A DNA stretch of 64,000 nucleotides from Archangium minus (GCF_044360475.1 NZ_CP043494.1:11222001-11286000); one strand, 5' to 3'. Shown: positions 45,168 to 54,743, counted from the first letter of the stretch. Translations and numbers: made by a program. The notes: generated from the sequence alone by a model not told the origin.

Positions 45168-46291
45168 TTGTCCTTCTGCGCGGTCTTGCAGCCCATGTAG
45201 TACTTGCCACGCTTGCCGTGGGTCTTCTCGTAGGGGTTGCTCGCCCAATCCTTCCAGGGGGTGGAGTAATACTTCGCGGAGTCCTCATCCTGCTCGATCT
45301 CCTGCTCGGGCGGGCTCGTGCCCACCTTTGTCAGGGAGACGTTGGGCTTGCTGGGGTTGTCCAGCGTGTCGCCCTCGACATCCGTGATCACCTTGGGGCT
45401 CAACAGCTTCGAGCTGGCCTGCGCGATGAAGGTCGTCACGAGCGGACTGAAGACCTTGTGACCCGTGTTGCCCGAGTAGACGTGATTCACCCGGTCGTAC
45501 AGGTGTCCGCTCTTGGTCCCGGGCGCCACCTCCAGGGTCAACTTCTCCTCGCCCTCCCCCTCGGTCTTGTCGGGGGTCTCGTTGACGGCCCAGGAGTCCA
45601 TGAGCACGGCAAAGTGCTGCTCGGCCAGGTAGTAGGCGGTGTCTACATCACCCTCCTGGGCGTTGTCGTGGATGCTGCTGCCGTTGTTGTTCCAGTTCTC
45701 CTTGGACAGCCCCTGATTGCCAGCGAACTCCTGGAGGAAGCTCTTGGGCAGCAGGTAGTTCTCCACCACCTCCCGCCCGTAGCACTCATAGAGGCCACCG
45801 GCCTTGGAGAACTCATTCATGTAGTTCTGGTAGAGGTTCGCCCCGAGCAGCCCCACCTGCGGCTTGACGGGATCACACGTCACCTGCTTGGCGCCATCGT
45901 TGAGCCAGCACACATGGCCGCTGAGCGCCTTGCCCTTGTGGTGGTCTTCCGAGTCGCAGTCGTTCACGTAGTCGGCGTTGCCGTCGTAGGAATCACCGCT
46001 GGACTCGTGGTCGCAGTACATCAGGCGGGCCTGATGCTGCGTCAGGGTCATCCCACCATTCGGCTCGCTCTTGGGTTTGTGACTCCCCAGTCCCCGGCTG
46101 CCCGGCTGCGTGTAGTTCTGCCCCGCGAAGTCCCAGGGCGTGCTCACCACGGCCTCCTGGAGATCGCCCGCGTAGCGAAGCAGATCATCCAAGAACAGGG
46201 CGTACATGAACGCGGGGATGATGATGAGCATGCTGATGGCCGCCTCCACCGAGGCGGCGCCGCGCTGTCTGGAATGGCGTGCGGTGCGCAT
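45161..46291 (-). CDS. TadE-like pseudopilin with large extracellular domain
   Basis: 376 residues. A short basic leader (RTARHSRQRG) is followed by AASVEAAISMLIIIPAFMYAL, the TadE hydrophobic helix with its Glu. The body of about 330 residues is polar, Asn/Asp/Gly-rich, with seven or so scattered Cys and no recognised enzyme motif. It is much larger than classical TadE (about 200). GGAAG precedes ATG 46291 at good spacing. It is probably inserted in the inner membrane and processed like a minor pilin. Confidence 0.72.
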   Translation of the reverse strand: MRTARHSRQRGAASVEAAISMLIIIPAFMYALFLDDLLRYAGDLQEAVVSTPWDFAGQNYTQPGSRGLGSHKPKSEPNGGMTLTQHQARLMYCDHESSGDSYDGNADYVNDCDSEDHHKGKALSGHVCWLNDGAKQVTCDPVKPQVGLLGANLYQNYMNEFSKAGGLYECYGREVVENYLLPKSFLQEFAGNQGLSKENWNNNGSSIHDNAQEGDVDTAYYLAEQHFAVLMDSWAVNETPDKTEGEGEEKLTLEVAPGTKSGHLYDRVNHVYSGNTGHKVFSPLVTTFIAQASSKLLSPKVITDVEGDTLDNPSKPNVSLTKVGTSPPEQEIEQDEDSAKYYSTPWKDWASNPYEKTHGKRGKYYMGCKTAQKDKC

Positions 46292-46315
46292 GAGATGTCT
46301 TCCTGGGAAGGGCCG

Positions 46316-47887
46316 CTACAGCGGCAGGTCGGAGGCGCTCTTGGCCAGCTGCGCCGCGTCCGTGTTGCCCGCCGCGGACAGCACCGTCGCGGCCTGATTT
46401 CCGGTGAAGGGGTGGAGCTTGGCCCGCCAGAAGGGGTTGAACATGTTGGGCTGCTCCTGCCAGTCCCCCAGCCGGTGGTAGTAGACCAGGGCGTTGGAGA
46501 TCGCCGCGCCCTCATCCGGCGCCATCTTGATCTGCGCGGTCCCCATCTGCCCGTGTGTGAACTTCAACTCCGACTGGCTGTTGAGCTCCCACGGCGTCTC
46601 ATTCTTCCAGTCGCCCTTGCGCATCTTCATGGTGACGTAGCTGTAGACGTGGGGCTGCCCGAAGTCGCGAGTGTTATCCGGGTCCGCGCGGAACTTCATG
46701 AAGCAGTTGCCGCCCGCCGCGCAGGCCATCAGGTCCTTGGAGTAGACCCCCTCGAACTTGTTGTGCTTGCCACCCGAGTGCGCGCTGCCGGGCGAATGGC
46801 CGTTGGAGTCCTTGCCGGAGAAGATGCTGGCTTCATACCTCCCGGTCCAAAAGCCATCCTCCCAGGTGCTGCTGAGCCGGCCGTGCTCATCCGCCCCACT
46901 CACCTTGCCCTCGTTGTTGGAGACCTGGCCCTGCTCCACGGCGCTCGTGCTGGCGCTCTGGACCGTCTTGGCGGTTCCGTCATGCCCGGTGACCAGGCTT
47001 TCCCCCGAGCCCTGGATGCCGTGCATCAGGTCCTCGAGGAAGTCCGGGTGGAGGTACTCGGCAACGCCACGGCCGCGAGTGGCCGGCCACTCCGGCCGCG
47101 TGGCGTTGGCCACCTCGGTCATCACCTTGGCCCGAGCGGTCCGCGCCGTGTTCCCGGGCTTGCCGCTCACCGAGCAGGGCATGCCGTCAATGGCGCAGGA
47201 GAACTCCGCCACGTTGAGCCCGCCCACGGCCGAGGACACATTGCTGGCCTCCTTGGCATTGATCTCCTTGATGAGACTCATCTGGTTGGCCGTGCCATTG
47301 CTCAACAGCGACGACGTCTGCGCGAAGACGGTCTGCTGCGACATGTGGATGATGTCGATCATCGCGTCCAACGCCTGCACCGCGTTGTCGAAGGACTTCT
47401 CCACGCTCTTGATTTCCTTGTCGTACTCCTTGCGCTTGTTGTTGAACTTCTTGGAAATCTTGTAGGCCTTGACGGCATGCTTGCAGTGCTTGCAGGCAGA
47501 GGACTTCCAGGGGCAGGGAAGGCACAGGAGCGCCTCCTGGGCGGTGATCCACTCGAAGTTCGTCTTGCCCTGGTCGAGCATCGCGGAGGTGACGGTGCCC
47601 GCGGCCATGTAGGCGTGCAGACTGTTCATCGCCACGAAGGAGGCGGCGATGGCGCGGTTGCTGACGGCGAAGTAGTTGAGCGAGCGCGCCTCGACGACGG
47701 CCATGGAGTAGGCCATGGCATCGCTGTGCTGCTGCAGGCGCGTCTTGCCCCGCAGGGCGTGACTCACGCTAAAGCTCAACGCCACCATCAACCCCAGCAG
47801 GAGCAGGGAGAGGGCTGCCAGGACCAGCGCCTGTCCGCGCGGGGCCCCACGGCGGGAGCGCTTCAGAAGCGGTTGGTGGTGCGGCAT
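46316..47887 (-). CDS. TadG-like minor pilin/adhesin-type protein
   Basis: 523 residues. A basic leader is followed by GQALVLAALSLLLLGLMVALSFSVSHAL, the TadG N-terminal membrane helix. Next come the QQHSDAMAYSMAVVEARSLNYFAVSN segment typical of Tad_N proteins, a Lys/Cys-rich loop (CLPCPWKSSACKHCKHA), and a long Ser/Asn/Gly-rich C-terminal region. No von Willebrand A MIDAS motif is seen, unlike some TadG. Its first 25 bp overlap the upstream TadE-like gene. Likely tethers or caps a surface fibre (inferred from family). Confidence 0.72.
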   Translation of the reverse strand: MPHHQPLLKRSRRGAPRGQALVLAALSLLLLGLMVALSFSVSHALRGKTRLQQHSDAMAYSMAVVEARSLNYFAVSNRAIAASFVAMNSLHAYMAAGTVTSAMLDQGKTNFEWITAQEALLCLPCPWKSSACKHCKHAVKAYKISKKFNNKRKEYDKEIKSVEKSFDNAVQALDAMIDIIHMSQQTVFAQTSSLLSNGTANQMSLIKEINAKEASNVSSAVGGLNVAEFSCAIDGMPCSVSGKPGNTARTARAKVMTEVANATRPEWPATRGRGVAEYLHPDFLEDLMHGIQGSGESLVTGHDGTAKTVQSASTSAVEQGQVSNNEGKVSGADEHGRLSSTWEDGFWTGRYEASIFSGKDSNGHSPGSAHSGGKHNKFEGVYSKDLMACAAGGNCFMKFRADPDNTRDFGQPHVYSYVTMKMRKGDWKNETPWELNSQSELKFTHGQMGTAQIKMAPDEGAAISNALVYYHRLGDWQEQPNMFNPFWRAKLHPFTGNQAATVLSAAGNTDAAQLAKSASDLPL

Positions 47888-48636
47888 GTGTTCGAGCTCG
47901 GCAGTTCTTTGACGAAGACGTTGGACTGCATCCGCATGGTGTAGGCCGCGCGGATGGGGAGGACATAGAGGCCCTTGTTGGCGGCGGCGGTGTACTTGGA
48001 CTGATGGGTCCCGAAGTTCGGCGTGCCCGTGGACTCCTTCTCACCCATGCGCATCAACAAGGGAATCTCCCGGTTGAAGGCCGCGGCGTGGATGACCCAG
48101 TTGGCGAAGGGAATGGGCATCCGGTAGTTGAACGTCAGCTGGATGCGCAGCTTGGTGCGGTGGCTTTCCTTCCACCCCTTACTGGCCGCCTGACGCGGAT
48201 CATCGAAGTCCAGCTCCGTCCCACTCACCTCCTTGGTGCTGGGGCCGCAGGTGGTGACCTCCACGTAGGGGATGCCGGCGTCCGCCATCATGTTGGCCTT
48301 CACGGCCGACCACCCCCACTTCTCCTGGAAGTCGGTGGCGTTGTTGATGGTCTTGATGAACTCGCCGCCCCCTGCGTCCCGGCTGACGAGCGGCAGCAGC
48401 ACCGCGAGGGCCGCGCGCTCCATCACCTTCGTCTGGGCGTTGTGCAACGCACCGGCACGCACCGCCTTGTAGGCGGCGTATTTCGTCACCAGGCGGGCCT
48501 GATGCATCAGCCCCAGCTGCAAGGTGCCGAGGATCAGGAACACGAAGAGGGGCAGGACGATGGCAGATTCGACCGCGGCCTGCCCCGATTCACGCCCTCC
48601 GGGTTTCTGTTGGCGCACACCTTTCATGCACCCCAT
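47863..48636 (-). CDS. TadE-like pseudopilin, first gene of the cluster
   Basis: About 257 residues. A leader (GVRQQKPGGRESG) is followed by QAAVESAIVLPLFVFLILGTLQLGLMHQARLV, a standard TadE helix with Glu. The body of about 200 residues ends with RTTNRF. ATG 48636 (MGCMKG) is chosen, with GGAG about 9 bases upstream; an ATG at 48627 is nearly as good. It opens a leftward run of six overlapping or closely spaced genes down to 43844. The 207 bp before it are shared with a divergent secreted protein gene and should contain promoters for both. Confidence 0.75.
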   Translation of the reverse strand: MGCMKGVRQQKPGGRESGQAAVESAIVLPLFVFLILGTLQLGLMHQARLVTKYAAYKAVRAGALHNAQTKVMERAALAVLLPLVSRDAGGGEFIKTINNATDFQEKWGWSAVKANMMADAGIPYVEVTTCGPSTKEVSGTELDFDDPRQAASKGWKESHRTKLRIQLTFNYRMPIPFANWVIHAAAFNREIPLLMRMGEKESTGTPNFGTHQSKYTAAANKGLYVLPIRAAYTMRMQSNVFVKELPSSNTCRTTNRF

Positions 48637-48843
48637 CAGAATCGACTCCCGCCAGCGCAACCATCGGTCAAGTGGACGCACAGTGCCCTACGCCCACGCC
48701 CAGTGTGCTGGAGGATTGCGGGCTGACGCGATATTTTCACCGCTTTCCGCCTTCACGCCAAGAGGGGGGCGGGACGTACGCCGCGAGAATGAACCGGGAG
48801 GTGAGACGTATATAGAGGGCCTTTCACCTCGGAGGACCTCACC

Positions 48844-49914
48844 ATGACGTCACGTCTTCGCCTGCTCGCCGCCGCCACCTCCCTCTGCCTGGTACCGGCC
48901 GCCTGGGCCGGCGGTCCGTCCAACCTGGATGCCTGTGCAGGGCGCAGTCAGGCGTCCTGCCATGCCCCCGGCGTGGTGGACAAACCCGCCATCACCCTGA
49001 GCAAGGGCTTCCTCAGCGCGGCCGAGGGTCAGCAGGTCACCACCCGCGCGACGAAGATGCTGGAGGTGGCCCTGCAGGCGCCGCTGCTCCACAAGCCGCA
49101 GGGGATGAGCCTCCACCCCTCTATCTCCGTGGATGCGCCCCCGGCTCACGCGGCAAAGCACCACCCAGCGCTCGTGCGCTCCATTGTCCTGGCTCGGCCC
49201 ATCGAGGTGGAGAATAAGCGCTCGGTCCAGGACAAGAAGACCGGTGCCTGGAAAGGCAGGGGAGAGGGGCCGACACTGCGCCTCCACTGGAACGACCTCG
49301 GCGTCTTCCTGGCCAGCGACGCGCTGGACCTCTCCAAGCCCGCCCAGTTCTTCTCCGCGCCCCAGAAGGTGGGCGAGGTCCAGGGCTTCCCTGTTTATGG
49401 CGTGGAGGGCAAAGAGGTGCTGCTCATCAGCAAGCGGGACGCCCTGCCCTGGCGGCCCTTCTCCGTGGAGAGCTACTACCAGATGCTCATCGCCCAGGAG
49501 CAGGAGACGCACTCCGTCTTCCAGAAGCAGCTGCCCTCCGCCAAGGGCGCCGAGCGGACGGAGCTCGAGAAGATGAACGCCGAGCGCCAGGCCCGCATCG
49601 ACGCCCTCAAGAAGGAGCTCGCCCAGCTCTCGCCTGCTCAGCGCCAGTCGGGGGCCTGTCAGAGCGCCAGACCCAAGCGCGGCGACCTGACGGGGTTGGA
49701 GCTCACCTGCGCCTCTGGCTCCACGCCCCTGATGGTGGCCAACCAGGACATCTTCACCCGCCCCTCGCCCAAGGGCTCGCTGCAGTTCCTGACCATCACC
49801 ACCACCTGGGGCGTGCTTCCGAAGGACGACCGGATGCCCAACGCCCTGGGGAAGGTCGTGCGCGCCGCCCTGCAGGACATGGACCTGAAGGCCCTGCAGG
49901 CGATGCTCGACTGA
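48844..49914 (+). CDS. Secreted protein of unknown function
   Basis: 356 residues. A signal peptide (LLAAATSLCLVPAAWAGG) leads to a soluble body with coiled coil at about residues 225-265 (EKMNAERQARIDALKKEL), which carries four or more Cys (LDACAGRSQASCHAPG, SGACQSARP, LELTCAS). No family is recognised. GGAGG lies 7 bases before ATG 48844. It diverges from the Tad-like cluster, so it could be co-regulated with it; a role in the same surface structure is only a guess. Confidence 0.7.
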   Translation: MTSRLRLLAAATSLCLVPAAWAGGPSNLDACAGRSQASCHAPGVVDKPAITLSKGFLSAAEGQQVTTRATKMLEVALQAPLLHKPQGMSLHPSISVDAPPAHAAKHHPALVRSIVLARPIEVENKRSVQDKKTGAWKGRGEGPTLRLHWNDLGVFLASDALDLSKPAQFFSAPQKVGEVQGFPVYGVEGKEVLLISKRDALPWRPFSVESYYQMLIAQEQETHSVFQKQLPSAKGAERTELEKMNAERQARIDALKKELAQLSPAQRQSGACQSARPKRGDLTGLELTCASGSTPLMVANQDIFTRPSPKGSLQFLTITTTWGVLPKDDRMPNALGKVVRAALQDMDLKALQAMLD

Positions 49915-49950
49915 GAACGGGCAGCATCCACCCTCGGAGAAGGCAGCGAC

Positions 49951-51927
49951 TCAGGGCTGGCCTGGGTGCCGCTCAATCACCTTCGCCGAGGACAGCGGGA
50001 CGAACGTAGGCAGCAGCTGGTAGGCGGAGAGCTCATTGAAGTAAGGGCTGTCCTGCTGCTCCCAGCTGCCTGTCGTCCACATCGTCGCGCCCATGCCGAT
50101 GCTGTCCAGGAAGGAGAGGAACTCCTCGCCATCCGCATTCCAGGCCGCGCTCTCGCCTGCGCAGGCCTTCTTCTCGTTGGGCCAGCCGTACTCACCGATA
50201 AACCCATACGTCCCCTGCGCCGTCACCCAGTCGGTGAAGTTCTTCGCCCGAGCGATCGTGAGCTTCCCGACCGAGTCGTAGCCCTGGCTCCTGGCGCCCG
50301 CGAGGAACGCCGAGTGGCACTCCTCATACTTCCCGCCGCTGTTGCCATCCATGTAGAGGTGGGCGTGGTACATGATGTTGTTGAGGGGGTCCTTGATCCA
50401 CTTCTGCGGGTGGTTCTCAGGCCACCGCTCCGCCGAGCTGTAGGAGTAACCCTCCACCATGATGAGCTTGTTCTCCGGCAGGGCGCGAATGGCATCCACC
50501 GCGGCCTGGGAGTAGTTCTCCCAGACCTGCTCGGGCCAATACCAATCCGTCTGCGTGCCCTGGCTCACGTTGTCGACGTAGAAGACGTGCGAGGCACCGA
50601 TCTCGGTCCCATCGACGATGAACTCGATGGAGATGCCACGATTGCCCTGCCACACGGCGTCGGGGGGAGCGTAGTACACCCGGGTATCGACCCCCTTCGT
50701 CACGGTGAAGAGCTTGCTGAAATGGCTCTTGGAACCGCTGTCGAACATCACCATACGCGCCTTGATGACGGCGCCCGGAGTCGTCGTGGGCACGAAGACC
50801 TTCGCCTGGAAGGTCTTGCCACTCGTGATGGAGGTGCTCTTCGTGGACGCCCAGAGCGACGCGCCGAGCACCACGCCATTCTTCACCGGCGCGCTGGCGG
50901 TGATCTTCAACGAGCCCTGGTTGTTGCGGCTCACCTTGCTCAGGGAGGTGTTCGAGGCGTCCCGCGGCAACCAGCCCTCGACGCTGGACTCGAAGCTCGA
51001 CACGCCGACGGGATTCAAGAAGTTGCCCTCGAGGTAGGGGAGATCATGCGGCTCGTTCATGATGTCGTAGGCGTAGACCGCCGCGTAGGCCTTGGGATTG
51101 CTCTTGATGGCGGAGGCAATCCGACGCCAGGCATCCGCGTAGGACTCCTTCTTGAGGGCCGCGCTCCCAAAAGTGGAGGTCTGCCCGTTGGACGTGTAGC
51201 GCCCGTAGTTGTGCATGTCGACGATGACGCCGAGCCCCACCGCGTTCGCATTCTCGAGCGTCTGCAGCAGGTAGCCCAGGTAGCTCGTATTCAGACCGCC
51301 ATTGAGCACCGGTTGGATTCGCTCCCAGTTGAACGGGACGCGAATGACGTTGTGGCCGCGGCTCTTCAGGTTGCGCAGCGACTCCTGGCTGGGCATCGTG
51401 TAGTTCGTCCCATAGACACCCGGCAGGACCGAGCTCCCGATGACCAGATCCATGACGTTGATGCCTCGCACATAGCGCTTGGCGGGCACGCCGTTCACAT
51501 GGAAAGTGTAGTTGGAGACCGTCTTCGCGATGTCCAGGTAGACGAGGGAGCCCGTCGCGTTGGTCGCCTTGATGACCCAGACGTAGTCACCAGTGACGAG
51601 GTCGTTCGGAATCGTGAAGCCCCAGGAGTATTGCTTCGCGACTCCGGCGGCAAAGCTCTGCCCCGTCACGGACTGAGAATGGACGGCGGACGGAGAGATC
51701 TCGCCTGAAGCCGAGAACTTTCGAACCTGGAGGGAGAACGTGACATTCGAGACCGCTTCAGGGGACTCGACGGCGAGCGTCAAATAAACGGTCTGCCCCG
51801 AGGACACCTGCTGCGGGCCGGTGAAGGCCCCACGGTTCACGAACGTGAGCGCACTCGCGGTCAGTGGAGCGCACAGCAGAAGAAGAATCGCGGTGAGAAA
51901 CAATCGTTGAATAGAGCTGTGGCGCAA
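49951..51927 (-). CDS. Secreted GH5 glycoside hydrolase with a domain inserted in the barrel
   Basis: 658 residues: signal peptide, beta-sandwich of about 130 residues, then a family 5 barrel. The acid/base is Glu292 in YDIMNEPH and the nucleophile Glu579 in GFIGEYGWP. Other landmarks are HNVIRVPFNWERIQP, VIVDMHNYGRY and IMVEGYSYSSAERW. The two catalytic glutamates are 287 residues apart, far more than the usual 90-130. Residues about 302-450 (LNPVGVSSFESSVEGWLP to YVDNVSQGTQTDW) look like a CBM4/9-like beta-sandwich inserted after the first catalytic Glu. It probably cuts beta-1,4-glucans or mannans outside the cell. TTG 51927 is chosen, with GAGAGG upstream at good spacing. Confidence 0.88.
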   Translation of the reverse strand: MRHSSIQRLFLTAILLLLCAPLTASALTFVNRGAFTGPQQVSSGQTVYLTLAVESPEAVSNVTFSLQVRKFSASGEISPSAVHSQSVTGQSFAAGVAKQYSWGFTIPNDLVTGDYVWVIKATNATGSLVYLDIAKTVSNYTFHVNGVPAKRYVRGINVMDLVIGSSVLPGVYGTNYTMPSQESLRNLKSRGHNVIRVPFNWERIQPVLNGGLNTSYLGYLLQTLENANAVGLGVIVDMHNYGRYTSNGQTSTFGSAALKKESYADAWRRIASAIKSNPKAYAAVYAYDIMNEPHDLPYLEGNFLNPVGVSSFESSVEGWLPRDASNTSLSKVSRNNQGSLKITASAPVKNGVVLGASLWASTKSTSITSGKTFQAKVFVPTTTPGAVIKARMVMFDSGSKSHFSKLFTVTKGVDTRVYYAPPDAVWQGNRGISIEFIVDGTEIGASHVFYVDNVSQGTQTDWYWPEQVWENYSQAAVDAIRALPENKLIMVEGYSYSSAERWPENHPQKWIKDPLNNIMYHAHLYMDGNSGGKYEECHSAFLAGARSQGYDSVGKLTIARAKNFTDWVTAQGTYGFIGEYGWPNEKKACAGESAAWNADGEEFLSFLDSIGMGATMWTTGSWEQQDSPYFNELSAYQLLPTFVPLSSAKVIERHPGQP

Positions 51928-52130
51928 CGTCCGGCCTCTCTTTCTTTACAGGGAATAAGGCAGGCACGTGGTTTACATCATTTTCTAGATTTGACCACCC
52001 ACAAAAACAAGGAAGGCGTTATTATGCAGCAAAGCTGCATCATTTAGACTCACCATCCAAGAATCTGGGAAAGGAATTAGGGCTTTTCCAGGGTCCTTCG
52101 CCTGGTACCGAGAAGGCTCGAAAGACAGAA

Positions 52131-52167
52131 GGGAGGGTGGCGTGAATGTCTATCACGCCACCCTCCC
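52131..52167 (-). terminator. Strong 15-bp hairpin after the RCC1 gene
   Basis: GGGAGGGTGGCGTGA (52131-52145) and TCACGCCACCCTCCC (52153-52167) pair perfectly around a 7-base loop. Read leftward, the hairpin lies 44 bp beyond the RCC1 gene stop and is followed by the T-rich TTCTGTCTTTC. It is the best terminator in the window. The rest of 51928-52210 holds the GH5 upstream region and no gene. Confidence 0.75.
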
Positions 52168-52210
52168 CTCGCTTTCAACGCTCAATCAACTGCCGTCCAC
52201 GGCGCTCGCA

Positions 52211-54493
52211 TCAGGGCGACGCCTGGCACCGCCCCTGCGCGGAAGCGCGGTGCTCCCACGAAGGCATTCCCGTAAAGCGGCAGGGCAGCAGCGTGCGGGC
52301 CGGAGTGAGGTGCCGATTCGACTCGCCGTTGCCGAGCTCGCCTTGCGAGTTGTGTCCCCAACCCACCGCAGTGCCGTCCCCGCGCAGCACCAGAGAATGG
52401 GCGCTACCGGCCGAGAGGGCCACCACTCCCGTCAGTCCTGGCACCTGGACCGGAGCGAGGTGGAGCGCCCTCGTGCCAGCCTGGGAGAGGACGTCATAGC
52501 CCCAGGTCCAAACGGTGCCGTCCGCACGCAGCGCTAGGGAGTGCCAGCCAAGGCTCGAGATGGCCACGACGTCCGTCAGGCCCGGCACCTGCTCCGGAAT
52601 GTTCTGGAACCAGCCCGTCGTCCCATTCCCGAGCTGGCCGTAGGAGTTGTCACCCCAGGCCCACACGGTGCCGTCCTCACGCAGCGCCAGGGAGTGCGAG
52701 TAACCGGCGGCGACAGCCGTCACCCCTGAGAGGCCGGGCACCTGCCCCGGCACGAACTGGAGCAGCCAATCGAACTCGCCCGCGACCTGGCCATAGGCGT
52801 TGGAGCCCCAGGCCCACACGGTGCCGTCCTCGCGCAGCGCCAGGGAGTGCTCGCCACCCGCGGACAAGGCCACCACACCCGTCAGGTCCTCCACCAGGGC
52901 CGGAGGGACGTTGTCGTTCCCCGGATCGCCATGCCCAAGCTGCCTATAGACGTTGCTCCCCCAGCTCATCACCGTGCCGTCCTCGCGCAGCACCAGGGAG
53001 AAGCCGAAGCCCGCCGCGAGAGCCTTTACCTCCGTCACGCCGGGCACGAGCACCGGAGAAGAGCGAAAGGGGCTGCGCGTCCCATCCCCGAGCTCGCCGA
53101 ACGTATTCTGACCCCAGGCCCACACGGTGCCATCCTCGCGCAGCGCCAGGGCGTGATGGTAGGCGGAGAGAGCCTTCACCTCTGTCAGGCCCGCCACCGG
53201 AGCCGGCGTGTACGGGTCCACCTCCTCGCCCTCCTCACGCAAGCCGAGATGGCCGACCCCCCAGGACCACACGGAGCCATCCGCTCTCAGCGCCAGGGAG
53301 TAGCCCCCGCCCGCCGCGAGGCTCACCGCGCTCGTGAGCTGCACCACCGGCTTCGGAGGCCTCGACTCATCCGTCCCCGTGCCAAGCTCGCCGCCGTCGT
53401 TGGTGCCCCAGGCCCACACGGTGCCATCCTTCCGCAACACCAGGGAGTCAAGGTGTGCGGCCAGAGCCACGACCTGCGCAACGCCCTCCACCCGCGCTGG
53501 GGAGAGCCGCCGAAGAGTTGTCCCATCCCCGAGCTGGCCATAGCTGTTGCCGCCCCAGGCCCACACGGAGCCATCCTCGCGCAGCGCCAGGGAATGAAGG
53601 ACCCCCGCCGAGACGGCCACCACGTCCGTCAGGCCCACCGCCTGCACAGGCGAGGACCGCGACTGCTGAGTCCCATCCCCGAGCTGGCCATAGCTGTTGC
53701 CACCCCAGGCCCACACGGTGCCATCCGCGCGTAGCGCCATCGAGTGGTTCGTATTGGCGGACAGCGACACCACGTCCATCAGGCCCACGACTCGCACCGG
53801 AGTGAGTCGCTGGCTCGTCGTCCCGTCCCCCAGTTTGCCCGACGCGTTGTAGCCCCAAGCCCACACGGTGCCGTCCTCGCGCAGCGCCAGGGAGTGGTTC
53901 GTGCCCGCCGAGATGGCGACCACATCCGTCAGGCCTGACACCTGTGCCGGAGAGATTCGCCGATAGGTTGTCGTCCCATCCCCGAGCTGACCAAGGGAGT
54001 TGGCACCCCAGGCCCACACGGTACCGTCCGCTCGCAGCACCAGGGAGAAGCCGGAGCCCGCCGAGACGGCTACCACATCCGGCAGCCCCAGCACCTGCGT
54101 AGGGGAGTACCGAGCGACCGTCGTCCCATCCCCGAGCTGGCCGTAGTTATTGGAGCCCCAGGCCCATACGGTGCCGTCCTCGCGCAGCGCCAGGGAGTGG
54201 CCCTCTCCGGCCGAGACAGACACCACGTCCGTCAACCCTGGCACCTGCACCGGCAAGGACCGGGTGAGCGTCGTTCCGTCACCGAGCAAGCCGCCAGCAT
54301 TGGAGCCCCAGGCCCACACAGTGCCGTCCGGCGCCACGGCCAGAGAATGGGACGAGAGCGACAACACCTCCCTCTTGGGCCCGGACGAATGTCCTGCCCT
54401 CACGGGGTGACCCTTCGCACTGGACTGGCCAGCCCAGAGTGCAACCCAGATCATTAGCAACGACCACAGGGGTGATTTCACACGTCTCTGCAT
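52211..54493 (-). CDS. Secreted RCC1-repeat beta-propeller protein
   Basis: 760 residues. After a signal peptide (SLLMIWVALWAGQSSA) it is built wholly from about 51-residue RCC1 units with the core DGTVWAWGSNxxGQLGDGT, then PVQVPGLTDVVSVSAGxxHSLALR. I count 14 units, enough for two seven-bladed propellers. Unit 8 (VWSWGVGHLGLREEG) and unit 10 (VMSWGSNVYRQLGHG) are the most divergent. No enzyme motif is present; these secreted proteins are common in myxobacteria and probably bind proteins or glycans. ATG 54493 has GAGAGG 5 bases upstream. The DNA repeats strongly, so assemblies may mis-count the units. Confidence 0.9.
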   Translation of the reverse strand: MQRRVKSPLWSLLMIWVALWAGQSSAKGHPVRAGHSSGPKREVLSLSSHSLAVAPDGTVWAWGSNAGGLLGDGTTLTRSLPVQVPGLTDVVSVSAGEGHSLALREDGTVWAWGSNNYGQLGDGTTVARYSPTQVLGLPDVVAVSAGSGFSLVLRADGTVWAWGANSLGQLGDGTTTYRRISPAQVSGLTDVVAISAGTNHSLALREDGTVWAWGYNASGKLGDGTTSQRLTPVRVVGLMDVVSLSANTNHSMALRADGTVWAWGGNSYGQLGDGTQQSRSSPVQAVGLTDVVAVSAGVLHSLALREDGSVWAWGGNSYGQLGDGTTLRRLSPARVEGVAQVVALAAHLDSLVLRKDGTVWAWGTNDGGELGTGTDESRPPKPVVQLTSAVSLAAGGGYSLALRADGSVWSWGVGHLGLREEGEEVDPYTPAPVAGLTEVKALSAYHHALALREDGTVWAWGQNTFGELGDGTRSPFRSSPVLVPGVTEVKALAAGFGFSLVLREDGTVMSWGSNVYRQLGHGDPGNDNVPPALVEDLTGVVALSAGGEHSLALREDGTVWAWGSNAYGQVAGEFDWLLQFVPGQVPGLSGVTAVAAGYSHSLALREDGTVWAWGDNSYGQLGNGTTGWFQNIPEQVPGLTDVVAISSLGWHSLALRADGTVWTWGYDVLSQAGTRALHLAPVQVPGLTGVVALSAGSAHSLVLRGDGTAVGWGHNSQGELGNGESNRHLTPARTLLPCRFTGMPSWEHRASAQGRCQASP

Positions 54494-54743
54494 TGAGACC
54501 TCTCAAACCACGTTGGGGGTGAATGCAGCGAAAGCCGCATAGCACCCCGCGTGCCGCTGTCTGGGAGCACCCAACCCGCCGGAATCACTGCCATCTGCCT
54601 GGCCACCACTCGACAGAGTGACGAATTTTGTAAGTGGGGTGACCAATCTTGTCGCGCCATTGCGTGTTCGACCAAGCCCGGTTTCTCTCGACCATCAGCG
54701 ACAACGCGTCTCGCTATGACACCCATCCCTCTGGCCGCGCAGC
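54494..54743. other. Intergenic, no gene supported
   Basis: The left part holds the promoter and 5' leader of the RCC1 gene. It is more AT-rich around 54600-54645 (GACGAATTTTGTAAG). I see no repeat or hairpin. The right end runs into the small open frame described at 54744, giving 377 bp between named flanking genes. Confidence 0.4.

Noticed and set aside
53000..54400. Regularly repeated DNA that could be mistaken for a CRISPR array
   Set aside because: The repeats are about 153 bp, in frame, vary in sequence and encode RCC1 units; there are no spacers of constant short length and no cas genes.
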